From: an uncultured Prevotella sp.
Lineage (GTDB): Bacteria; Bacteroidota; Bacteroidia; Bacteroidales; Bacteroidaceae
Assembly: GCA_900315695.1 (NCBI GenBank)
Contig: ONAE01000032.1
Coordinates: forward strand, 1 to 44,954
DNA: 44,954 bases
Direction: 5' to 3'
In this document: positions 30,100 through 38,465 of the stretch, piece by piece
Numbering within the stretch: the first letter of the stretch is position 1
Layout: each line of letters starts with the position of its first letter
Notes under the pieces: generated by a model
Seen by the model: the letters and a program-made list of their open reading frames with translations, nothing else
The model's database searches: none
Told to the model about the DNA's origin: nothing
Translations under genes and position numbers: made by a program

Positions 30100-33000
30100 T
30101 GGTTTGTGAGAACTGTCATAAGGAAAACAGAATTTTAGCAAAGTTCTGCAAGTGGTGCGGTCAGCCGATCGCATCTCAGGACTTGCTTGACAAACTGGTA
30201 GGACTCGACGAGGTTAAACGTCAGCTCAAGACGATTGTAAACACCTATACCTATCTGCGCTCCCGTAAGGATATCTCCAATGTGAGTATCTCTGTAAATG
30301 CCATTGTGATAGGTGAAACGGGAACAGGAAAAACGATGCTGGCCGAGATCCTTCGTGATTATTTCTATAAACATAAGATTATCCCGAAGCCAAAGTTGAC
30401 GATGGTTGACGCAGTCGATTACCAGCGTTTTGTTGATAACTGGGATGATAATATCAAGAAGGCCAAGGATGGTATCCTTTTCTTTGATAATGTCCAGAAG
30501 CTGTTGCCTGATAAATACTCAAATCAGGTGAATCCGTTGGACAAGCTGTTTGTAGAGATGGGCAAATGGGAGGACAATCCGATTGTGATCATCTCTGGTC
30601 TTACCAAGGGCTTGGATGATTTCCTGGAAAGCAATCCTGCTGTAGCCAATCGTTTCAAATATACGTTCCGCCTGCCGACGCCAGGTTATCAGGAACTCAC
30701 GGAGATCTGTAAAATGAACCTGCGCACGAAATATGGTGTCACCAGATTCTCGCCAGAGGCTGATGATCAGCTGACACGTTACTTCAAGTATCAGGTTAAG
30801 ATCAAGGATGAGACGTTTGGTAACGGTCATCTTGCCAGTAAGACCTCTGAGGATATCTTTACCCAGTTTATCAGTCGTGGCGCTGATGCTGTCCAAGTAG
30901 AGAAGAATGATATCAGAGGCTATGTTCCTGAGGAGCGGAGTGTGGATGATATTCTGAAGGATCTCGACAACTTCATCGGTATGGATGAAGTGAAGAGTGC
31001 CGTACGTGAGATTGCCTATTCTGTTCAGAACAGTATCGAACGTGCAGAACGTGGATTAGGTGAGCAGGAGAAGATGTCGATGCACGTCATCCTGACAGGT
31101 AATCCTGGAACAGGTAAGACCACCATAGCCCGTAAGTTAGGAGAAATCCTGGCAGCTATCGGTTATCTCGACAGCGGACATGTTGTGGAGGTGGATCGTG
31201 CCAAGATGGTGAGTCCATATCAGGGTGAGACACCTAAGGTTGTTGACAAACTCTGCGACAAGGCGATGGGTGGTATTCTGTTTGTGGATGAGGCTTACAC
31301 ACTAGCACCACAGAATGCTGCCGGAGAACGAGACAATCAGGGCGCTCAGGCATTGGAGAAACTGATGAAACGTATGGAGGATGATCGCGGCAAGTTTGTG
31401 GTGATTGCAGCTGGCTATCGCACGGAGATGGAGAATCTCTTCCGCATAAACCCTGGTTTCAAGAGCCGTTTCACTTATTTCCTCGATATTAAGGACTACT
31501 CGCCCGACCAGTTGTATCAGATCATGCTTGTCTTTGCCAAGGAGAAGAAATATATCTTCTCGCCTGAGGCAGAAGAACTGGCTAAGAAGCAGATCACGGA
31601 ATTGTATAACTCTCGTGGTAACGACTTTGCCAATGGCCGTACGATGCGTACGCTCTTCGACCAGATCTGTAAGCGACAGGCACAGCGCCTGCAGGGTGAG
31701 GATATCTCTACGATGTCGAATGAGGAACTGATGACCATCAAGGCAACAGATATACCTTATGAGGCACCGCAGGCTGTTGACGTTTCAGACTGTCTGGCTA
31801 AGCTTGACGGACTTGTTGGTCTGGCTGCTGTGAAGAAGGAGGTGGCAAACCTTACGTCTTATCTCAATCTCCAAATCAAACGTGGAGAAACCAATACCTT
31901 CCAAGGCAAGCATTATGTGTTCACAGGTAATCCAGGTACAGGTAAGACAACGGTGGCACGCATCATGGCTGATATCTTCAAGACATTAGGTATTGTGTCA
32001 AGAGGTCAGTTGGTAGAGGCAGACCGCTCTAAGTTGGTGGCAGGCTATTCAGGACAGACAGCCATTAAGACCAATCAGCTGGTAGATCAGGCCTTGGGTG
32101 GTGTGCTCTTTATCGATGAGGCCTACACCCTGAAGTCGAACGACGGAGACACGTTTGGTGCAGAGGCTATCGATACGCTCCTGAAGCGATTAGAGGATGA
32201 TCGTGGTAAGTTTATCTGTATCGTGGCGGGTTATACCGACCAGATGCATGACTTCATAGACTCTAATCCTGGTTTGAAGAGCCGATTCACTCAGACCATT
32301 CATTTCGATGACTATACACCTGATGAGCTGACGCAGATATTCCTGAATCTGGCCAGCAAGAAGAACTTCACTGTCGATGAGGTGATGCGTGGTGCCATCC
32401 ATCGTCAGTTTGAGCAGCTGTATCTGCGCCGTGACAAGAACTTCGGCAATGCCCGTGATGCCCGCCGTATCTTCGACGAGGCTGTGGAGCGACAGAGTCA
32501 GCGTCTTGTCAAACTGATGAATGATCCTTCATTCAAGGAGAGTGATATGTTCAGTCTGACACAGGATGATCTGCCAATGGCTCAGAGTGAGGCAGCTCGT
32601 CCGCTCGATGAGGTGCTTAACGAACTGGAGGCATTCATTGGCATGCGTACCGTTAAGAACTCCATCCGTCGTCTGGCTGTACAGAGCATGTTTATGAAAC
32701 AGCGTGCTGCGATGGGAGCCGGACAGGTGCAGCAGATGGCTATGAACTTTGTGCTGACAGGTAATCCTGGTACGGGTAAGACGTCGTTATCACGTAAGAT
32801 GGGTGAAGTGCTTCAAGCAATGGACATCCTGCCTACGTCCCGTGTCTTGGAGGTGAGTCGTGCGACATTAGTCGGAAAGTATATGGGAGAGACACCAAAG
32901 ATTGTCAACAATATGTGTGACAAGGCGATGGGTGGTATCCTCTTCATCGATGAGGCCTATACCCTCAGCGACGGAGGTGACCAGTATGGCAAGGAAGCTA

Positions 33001-33404
33001 TCGACACATTGATGAAGCGTATGGAGGACGATCGTGGTAAATTTGTGGTGATAGCTGCCGGCTATAAGGACAAGATGGAGGAGTTTATGCAGATGAATCC
33101 AGGTCTGGCCAGTCGTTTCACTCACAAACTCCATATCGACGACTATAATGAAGACGAGTTGCTTTCTATCTTTAAGTCGATGGCCCAGAAAGAGCAATAC
33201 ACCCTTTCTCAGACGGCCGAATTCAAGTTGCTTGATACGATTTACAAGATGGTGCTGGCGAAAGACGAGTCGTGGGGTAATGCCCGTGAGATGCGTAATC
33301 TGCTCGATTCGACTATCCAGAAGTTGTCGCTTCGTGTGTCGCAGATGCCGCCTGATCAGGTGACAAAGGAAACTTATCAGATTATATTACCAGAAGATAT
33401 TTAG
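30099..33404 (+). CDS. Zinc ribbon + four-module AAA+ ATPase (CbbX/SpoVK type)
   Basis: 1101 residues. It begins with a zinc ribbon (CENCHKENRILAKFCKWCG, residues 3-21). Module 1 has Walker A GETGTGKT (72-79) but its Walker B ends FFDN, without the catalytic Glu. Modules 2-4 are CbbX/CfqX (SpoVK-like) AAA domains with GNPGTGKT near 333, 609 and 887, each followed by GG(I/V)LF(V/I)DEAYTL and by a SRF element (arginine-finger region). So one inactive-looking and three complete modules lie in one chain. Family members remodel proteins, as CbbX does with Rubisco and EccA in type VII secretion. Overlap by one base with the kinase gene and a 7-bp gap to the FHA gene tie it to the signalling operon. 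Confidence 0.92.
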   Translation: MVCENCHKENRILAKFCKWCGQPIASQDLLDKLVGLDEVKRQLKTIVNTYTYLRSRKDISNVSISVNAIVIGETGTGKTMLAEILRDYFYKHKIIPKPKLTMVDAVDYQRFVDNWDDNIKKAKDGILFFDNVQKLLPDKYSNQVNPLDKLFVEMGKWEDNPIVIISGLTKGLDDFLESNPAVANRFKYTFRLPTPGYQELTEICKMNLRTKYGVTRFSPEADDQLTRYFKYQVKIKDETFGNGHLASKTSEDIFTQFISRGADAVQVEKNDIRGYVPEERSVDDILKDLDNFIGMDEVKSAVREIAYSVQNSIERAERGLGEQEKMSMHVILTGNPGTGKTTIARKLGEILAAIGYLDSGHVVEVDRAKMVSPYQGETPKVVDKLCDKAMGGILFVDEAYTLAPQNAAGERDNQGAQALEKLMKRMEDDRGKFVVIAAGYRTEMENLFRINPGFKSRFTYFLDIKDYSPDQLYQIMLVFAKEKKYIFSPEAEELAKKQITELYNSRGNDFANGRTMRTLFDQICKRQAQRLQGEDISTMSNEELMTIKATDIPYEAPQAVDVSDCLAKLDGLVGLAAVKKEVANLTSYLNLQIKRGETNTFQGKHYVFTGNPGTGKTTVARIMADIFKTLGIVSRGQLVEADRSKLVAGYSGQTAIKTNQLVDQALGGVLFIDEAYTLKSNDGDTFGAEAIDTLLKRLEDDRGKFICIVAGYTDQMHDFIDSNPGLKSRFTQTIHFDDYTPDELTQIFLNLASKKNFTVDEVMRGAIHRQFEQLYLRRDKNFGNARDARRIFDEAVERQSQRLVKLMNDPSFKESDMFSLTQDDLPMAQSEAARPLDEVLNELEAFIGMRTVKNSIRRLAVQSMFMKQRAAMGAGQVQQMAMNFVLTGNPGTGKTSLSRKMGEVLQAMDILPTSRVLEVSRATLVGKYMGETPKIVNNMCDKAMGGILFIDEAYTLSDGGDQYGKEAIDTLMKRMEDDRGKFVVIAAGYKDKMEEFMQMNPGLASRFTHKLHIDDYNEDELLSIFKSMAQKEQYTLSQTAEFKLLDTIYKMVLAKDESWGNAREMRNLLDSTIQKLSLRVSQMPPDQVTKETYQIILPEDI

Positions 33405-33411
33405 ATAGAAG

Positions 33412-33960
33412 ATGATTATTTGTCCAACGTGTAAAGAAGAGATCGACGACGATTCCCATTACTGCGACCAGTGTGGGCAGAAATTATATTTCTGCAACCA
33501 GTGTGGCCGGGTAGGAGTAGGACGCCGCTGCACGCATTGTGGCGGACTGATGATGTCGCCTGATGGCTCTGTCAGCCAGCGGGGACAGTCTGTCGGCATG
33601 TCAATGCCTGGATATGTGTCCTATGGATCAACCAACGGTGACCCTAGTTCCATGAGAGCCATGCCTGTATTGGCGCTTATCAATGATAGTTTGAATATTC
33701 GTATTAATGGCATGAACGGTGCTATTATCGGTCGCCGTAAGGGACCATATACTCAGTTCTTTGAAAATCAGAGTTATGTTTCCGGCGTCCATGCTCAGTT
33801 GAAATTTAATCCTGGTGTAGGGTGGTGTGTGGTTGATAAGCACTCCTCCAATGGCACCATGTTGAATCAGCGGCCCATTCAGCCTGATGTGGATATGACT
33901 TTGAACAGTGGCGATATTCTTACAATCGCTAATGTTAATCTCCAAGTTATAATCAGTTAG
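33412..33960 (+). CDS. Zinc-ribbon/FHA-domain protein (phosphothreonine reader)
   Basis: 182 residues. Two zinc ribbons (CPTC...CDQC at 4-21 and CNQC...CTHC at 28-43) are joined by a Gly/Ser/Met linker to an FHA domain (about 85-182). The FHA core residues are present: G107-R108 in IIGRRKG, S124 and H127 in YVSGVHAQL, and N147-G-T149 in HSSNGTMLN. These contact phosphothreonine in known FHA domains. The most likely ligand is a phosphorylated partner from the same operon, for instance the kinase N-terminus. The zinc ribbons resemble those of the 26114 protein and the AAA+ N-terminus. Confidence 0.9.
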   Translation: MIICPTCKEEIDDDSHYCDQCGQKLYFCNQCGRVGVGRRCTHCGGLMMSPDGSVSQRGQSVGMSMPGYVSYGSTNGDPSSMRAMPVLALINDSLNIRINGMNGAIIGRRKGPYTQFFENQSYVSGVHAQLKFNPGVGWCVVDKHSSNGTMLNQRPIQPDVDMTLNSGDILTIANVNLQVIIS

Positions 33961-33964
33961 TAAA

Positions 33965-34714
33965 ATGATGATTGCTTATGATATTACATCCGCCAGTAGG
34001 GTAGGATGTGTAAGAAGACAGAATGAAGATATGATACTGGTGGATAATCGCTATGTTCGCAATGGTGATTATGCGACTCAGGTAGCGCTCAACCATCAGG
34101 ACAAGTACATCGTTGCTGTTGCCGACGGTATGGGTGGTCATAACCGTGGAGATGTGGCCAGCAATGACGTGTTGAAGAATCTCCAGTTTTATTATCATGA
34201 CCTTCCGACGGGATTAGGAACTTCCGAATTCTATGAGGCGATTGTTGAATGGCTTGATTCCATCAATAATTATGTGGCTTCCAAAGGGCGTGCTGATGAG
34301 CAGTTTCAGGGTATGGGCACCACATTAGTTGCCCTCGCATATTATGACGGCGATTTCTATTCCTTGAATTGCGGCGATAGTCGTCTGTACCGTTTCTGTA
34401 ACGGACAGCTCAAGCAACTCACAACCGATCACTCCCTGAACGAGATGCTTGGTGAGGAGAAGCATACCAATATCATCACCAACTGTATTGGTGGCGGTTG
34501 CGGTTCTTCTTACATTGATGTAGTACAGATTACGTTTGATGTAAGGGTGGGCGACAAGTATCTGATATGTACTGACGGACTGACAGATATGCTTTCTGAT
34601 GAAAAGATTAAAGATATGCTGGCCAATGACGCAGATGCTAATTTGCTCTGCGAAGCGGCTGTTGCTGCAGGCGGACTCGACAATGTCTCCTGTTGCGTGA
34701 TCGAAATTAAATAA
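33965..34714 (+). CDS. PP2C-type Ser/Thr phosphatase
   Basis: 249 residues with the full PP2C motif set: RRQNEDM (17-23), VADGMGGHNRGD (52-63), GMGTTLVAL near 118, LNCGDSRLY near 137, CTDGLTDML near 200 and DNVSCCVIE at the end. The metal-binding Asp residues in NED, ADG, TDG and GGLDN are present, so it should be active. There is no membrane segment, so it is cytoplasmic. It lies 4 bp after the FHA gene and would reverse phosphorylation by the kinase. The start could equally be the second ATG of the ATGATG pair. Confidence 0.93.
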   Translation: MMIAYDITSASRVGCVRRQNEDMILVDNRYVRNGDYATQVALNHQDKYIVAVADGMGGHNRGDVASNDVLKNLQFYYHDLPTGLGTSEFYEAIVEWLDSINNYVASKGRADEQFQGMGTTLVALAYYDGDFYSLNCGDSRLYRFCNGQLKQLTTDHSLNEMLGEEKHTNIITNCIGGGCGSSYIDVVQITFDVRVGDKYLICTDGLTDMLSDEKIKDMLANDADANLLCEAAVAAGGLDNVSCCVIEIK

Positions 34715-34730
34715 TACTGTATAGACAAAG

Positions 34731-35648
34731 ATGCCTTTAAGATTACCAGATAGATTACCAGCCATTGACATCCTCAAGAATGAGAATATCTTTGTGATGG
34801 ACAATTCGAGGGCCACAACGCAGGATATCCGCCCTCTCCGCATCGTGATTCTCAATCTGATGCCACTTAAGATTACTACAGAGACGGACTTGATCCGTCT
34901 CCTTTCTAATACACCTCTGCAGTTGGAAATCAGCTTCATGAAACTGCGCAGTCATACCTCCAAGAATACACCGATAGAACACATGATGATGTTCTACCGC
35001 GACTTTGAGTCGATGCGCAATGAGAAGTTTGACGGTATGATCATCACAGGTGCACCTGTAGAGACACTCGACTTCGAAGAGGTGAACTATTGGGATGAGA
35101 TTACGGATATCTTTGATTGGGCCCGTACCCATGTCACCAGTACGCTTTACATCTGCTGGGCTGCACAGGCTGGCATGTATTATCATTATGGTATTCCCAA
35201 ATATCCATTGGAGAAGAAGATGTTTGGCATCTTCCCACAGTATCCGCTGGATAAGGCACTGCCTATCTTCCGAGGTTTCGACGATGTGTTTATGATGCCG
35301 CACAGCCGTCATACGGAGGTGCATCGTGAGGATATCCTGGCAAACCCCGATCTGTCGCTGATTGCAGAGTCGCCTGATTGTGGCGTAAGTATGGTGATGG
35401 CCCGTGGTGGACGTGAGTTCTATATCACAGGACATCTGGAGTATGCACCTAATACCCTCGATACGGAATATCGTCGTGATAGGGGCATTCGTGATGATGT
35501 GGACCTGCCAAAGAACTATTATCTCGCCAACAACCCGGATAATCCGCCTTTGGTAACCTGGCGTGCCCATGCAAATCTTCTTTATGCCAACTGGATCAAC
35601 TATTATGTCTATCAGGAGACACCATATAATATTGATGAAATTAAATAG
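34731..35648 (+). CDS. metA: Homoserine O-acyltransferase, MetA family (acetyl-CoA type predicted)
   Basis: 305 residues, typical. It acylates L-homoserine at the start of methionine synthesis. The catalytic Cys is C142 (LYICWAAQAG) and the His-Glu pair is in TGHLEYAPN near 235-237. Residue 111 is Glu (TGAPVETLDF), where E. coli MetA has Gly. In studied MetA enzymes Glu111 goes with acetyl-CoA and Gly111 with succinyl-CoA, so acetyltransferase activity is predicted despite the family name. It starts 16 bp after the phosphatase gene and may be cotranscribed with the signalling operon. No methionine riboswitch is seen. Confidence 0.93.
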   Translation: MPLRLPDRLPAIDILKNENIFVMDNSRATTQDIRPLRIVILNLMPLKITTETDLIRLLSNTPLQLEISFMKLRSHTSKNTPIEHMMMFYRDFESMRNEKFDGMIITGAPVETLDFEEVNYWDEITDIFDWARTHVTSTLYICWAAQAGMYYHYGIPKYPLEKKMFGIFPQYPLDKALPIFRGFDDVFMMPHSRHTEVHREDILANPDLSLIAESPDCGVSMVMARGGREFYITGHLEYAPNTLDTEYRRDRGIRDDVDLPKNYYLANNPDNPPLVTWRAHANLLYANWINYYVYQETPYNIDEIK

Positions 35649-35657
35649 CGTTCAGAC

Positions 35658-37475
35658 TTGACATCATTAGAACTCTTAGCTCCTGCCAAGAATCTGGCAT
35701 GTGGTATCGCAGCCATCGATCATGGTGCTGATGCTGTCTATATCGGTGCACCACGTTTCGGAGCACGTGCGGCAGCAGGCAATAGCATTGATGATATCCG
35801 CCAGCTTTGCCGTTATGCCCATCAGTTTGGTGCTAAGGTCTATGTCACGCTTAATACCATTGTCTATGATGATGAGATAGAATCTGCGAGAGCCGTTATC
35901 TGTCAGTTGGAGAAGGCTGGGGTAGATGCGATTCTCATACAGGATATGGCTGTGCTTACGATGCTCAGGGAACAGCATAGCCCGATGGCACTTCATGCAT
36001 CCACGCAGACGGATAATCGTACGGCAGAGAAGGTACGCTGGCTGCAGGATCAAGGCTTCTCCCGTGCCGTCTTAGCCCGTGAGTTGTCGGCACAGGAGAT
36101 TGCGACGATCCATCGCGAGGTGCCTGGTATCGAACTCGAGGTCTTTGTACATGGCGCTTTATGCGTGAGCTATTCAGGTATCTGCTACGCCTCAGAACAT
36201 TGCTTCCATCGCAGCGCCAATCGTGGTGAGTGTGCCCAGTTCTGTCGGATGCGTTTCTCTTTGGTTGATGCTGACGGTAAGGAGATAGAACATGAATGTT
36301 ATCTCCTGTCGCTGAAGGATATGAACCAAAGTGATAACCTGCAGAAACTGGTGGAGGCTGGTGCCACCTCTTTTAAGATAGAAGGACGCCTGAAGGATGT
36401 GGCTTATGTCAAGAACGTGACAGCTTCTTATAGTGAACGACTGAATGAGATCATTCGTCAACATCCGGACCAATATTGTCGGGCCTCAAAGGGAACCTGT
36501 GAATACACTTTTAAGCCTGATCTCAACCGCACCTTTAATCGTGGCTATACGACGTATTTCCTGAATGGTCGTAAACCAGACATCGCTTCCTTTGACACGC
36601 CTAAAGCAGTGGGGGCTTTTGTCGGAAAGGTGAAGGAGATTCGGGGTAATTCGTTTAATGTAGCAGGGGTGACGAGCTTTGCCAATGGCGATGGGCTCTG
36701 TTTCCTGAATGAAGAACGGAAGTTTGAGGGTCTGCGTGCCAATCGGGTGGAGGGTAATCGTATATATCCTTTTAAGATGCCTCATAACTTGCGCCCGGGG
36801 ATGGCGCTCTATCGTAATAACGATCAGGAGTTTGAACGTCTGCTTGAGAAACCCAGCGCTACACGTAAGATTCCTGTTAGTATCGCTTTACGTGCTGTTG
36901 ATGATGGCTTCGAGTTGAGTGCTGGCGATGTGACAGTGCATTTTGCTGCCGAACATCAGTTAGCTCAGAAGTCGCCTCATGAGAATCTGATCCGTCAGCT
37001 GTCTAAGTGGGGCGATACCATCTATGCGTGTATGGCGGTTGATGTGCCTGATGATTTTAATTATTTCATCCCCAACAGCCAGCTCTCTGAGATGCGCCGA
37101 CAGCTGATAGCAGAATTGTCGAAGGAAGAAACTCCCTTACTGACTGAAGACGATCGCAGCTTCACGGAGCAATCTTCAGCAAAAGGTGGTGCAGTAAAAT
37201 ACCCTTATCCCTATCTCTATAACATTGCCAACCGTCTCTCCCAGCAGTTCTATGGCGCTGCTTCATTGACGGCCTATGAGTTGAAGGGTGGCGATGGCCC
37301 TATCATGCAGTGCCGTCATTGCATCCGTTATAGTCTGGGCTATTGTGTTAAGCATGGTGGGAATCGTCCTTCGTGGCATGAACCTCTTTCTCTTGTCTTA
37401 GGCGATGGTCGTCGCTTCCGTCTTGAGTTCGATTGTCAACACTGTCAGATGAATGTCTATGCGGAAGCTCGTTAG
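35658..37475 (+). CDS. U32 peptidase-family protein (tRNA/rRNA hydroxylation type)
   Basis: 605 residues. The start is a TTG at 35658: a stop codon lies 4 codons upstream in frame, no ATG precedes the conserved LELLAPAKNL, and that motif begins four residues in. VFVHGALCVSYSGICYASEH and RGECAQFCR (about 165-195) hold the Cys cluster of U32 proteins. The C-terminus has another Cys-rich stretch (CRHCIRYSLGYCVKHGG, CQHCQM). Some U32 members (TrhP, RlhA) support hydroxylation of RNA bases rather than proteolysis; which applies here is unclear. It lies 9 bp after metA and overlaps the next gene by 23 bp. Confidence 0.88.
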   Translation: MTSLELLAPAKNLACGIAAIDHGADAVYIGAPRFGARAAAGNSIDDIRQLCRYAHQFGAKVYVTLNTIVYDDEIESARAVICQLEKAGVDAILIQDMAVLTMLREQHSPMALHASTQTDNRTAEKVRWLQDQGFSRAVLARELSAQEIATIHREVPGIELEVFVHGALCVSYSGICYASEHCFHRSANRGECAQFCRMRFSLVDADGKEIEHECYLLSLKDMNQSDNLQKLVEAGATSFKIEGRLKDVAYVKNVTASYSERLNEIIRQHPDQYCRASKGTCEYTFKPDLNRTFNRGYTTYFLNGRKPDIASFDTPKAVGAFVGKVKEIRGNSFNVAGVTSFANGDGLCFLNEERKFEGLRANRVEGNRIYPFKMPHNLRPGMALYRNNDQEFERLLEKPSATRKIPVSIALRAVDDGFELSAGDVTVHFAAEHQLAQKSPHENLIRQLSKWGDTIYACMAVDVPDDFNYFIPNSQLSEMRRQLIAELSKEETPLLTEDDRSFTEQSSAKGGAVKYPYPYLYNIANRLSQQFYGAASLTAYELKGGDGPIMQCRHCIRYSLGYCVKHGGNRPSWHEPLSLVLGDGRRFRLEFDCQHCQMNVYAEAR

Positions 37476-38382
37476 CCTGTTTTTTCTCATACTGCTGTTG
37501 AGCGGGTGCTACAATCGTGGTCCGATTACACCTGATGCCTGGGATCTGACCAGTCAGCAGATTGACTCCATCTCATTCTATACCACTCATCATTACACGC
37601 AGAACTACAACTTCGTAGTGACTGGCGACTCTCTGGTTCTGGTTGCTCAGCAACCCGAAGATATGTCTGTGCCCGATGTCGTTTCGATGGAGATAGAGTC
37701 AGAAACCGGGGAACAGCAGAAGGATTCTATCACTATTCATAAGCATGAGCGTATCGTTGTGGCAGACATCAAGACGATTCCTGCCGATACGATCGACTCT
37801 ATATGGGTGAAGGTGGCACGCGATCAGCTCACCTTTGGCTGGATCCATGAGAATGAGCTGTTGGCAAAGGTATCGCCTGACGATCCCATCAGCCAGTTCA
37901 TCGATATGTTCTCTAATATCCACCTGTTGGTGTTCCTGGCATTCTGTGTGGTGACAGGGGCTGTCTATGGTCTGCGCCGACTGATGCGGAAGGGGTGTAA
38001 GATTGTACACTTCAACGATATCCCCTCGTTTTATCCCACAGCCTTGTGCCTGCTTATAGCCTCGTCGGCAGTTTTGTATAGCAGCATCCAACTGTTTGGT
38101 CCTGAGACATGGCGCCACTTCTACTATCATCCTTCACTGAATCCTTTTGCCTTGCCTTTCTGGTTGGGTGTGTTCATCATAGGTGTCTGGGCCATCATCA
38201 TCGTCGCAATCGCTACCGTCGATGATGTCACCCGCATGCTTCCCCTCGGTGAAGCGTTTCTTTATCTCATTGGTCTGGCTGCTGTCTGTGCTGTTTGCTA
38301 CGTGGTGTTCAGCATCACTACCTTATATTATATTGGCTACCCACTTCTTATTGCTTATTTCATCTTTGCCTTTAGAAGATAA
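37453..38382 (+). CDS. Membrane lipoprotein with C-terminal membrane domain
   Basis: 309 residues. A lipobox LLLSGC (residues 14-19) follows the signal sequence. A 120-residue beta-rich, extracytoplasmic region comes next (VTGDSLVLVAQQ, TFGWIHENELL, SH3-like in pattern). The C-terminal half has about five hydrophobic helices (LLVFLAFCVVTGAVYGL, ALCLLIASSAVLYSSI, FWLGVFIIGVWAIIIVAIA, LYLIGLAAVCAVCYVVF, PLLIAYFIFAF). I do not recognise a named family. The start overlaps the U32 gene, suggesting coupling; M3 is an alternative start. Confidence 0.7.
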   Translation: MSMRKLVSLFFLILLLSGCYNRGPITPDAWDLTSQQIDSISFYTTHHYTQNYNFVVTGDSLVLVAQQPEDMSVPDVVSMEIESETGEQQKDSITIHKHERIVVADIKTIPADTIDSIWVKVARDQLTFGWIHENELLAKVSPDDPISQFIDMFSNIHLLVFLAFCVVTGAVYGLRRLMRKGCKIVHFNDIPSFYPTALCLLIASSAVLYSSIQLFGPETWRHFYYHPSLNPFALPFWLGVFIIGVWAIIIVAIATVDDVTRMLPLGEAFLYLIGLAAVCAVCYVVFSITTLYYIGYPLLIAYFIFAFRR

Positions 38383-38402
38383 GAGATTATTCCTAAAATA
38401 GT

Positions 38403-38465
38403 AAATTCAGTGTATTTGCTTATCAAATTCAGTGAATTTACTCACCAAATTCAGTGAATTTACTT
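38403..38465. repeat. Three 22-bp tandem repeats, each with a palindrome
   Basis: Units start at 38403, 38425 and 38447. Units 2 and 3 hold AAATTCAGTGAATTT, a perfect 7-bp-arm palindrome around one base; unit 1 differs at two positions. They fill most of the 83-bp gap between the convergent lipoprotein and hemW genes and end at the base before the hemW stop codon. Confidence 0.8.

Noticed and set aside
34755-35570. 271-codon minus-strand frame inside metA
   Set aside because: Antisense shadow with no domain or promoter; MetA itself is complete and conserved.
38403-38465. CRISPR array
   Set aside because: Units follow each other directly with no unique spacers, only three are present, and no cas gene is near.
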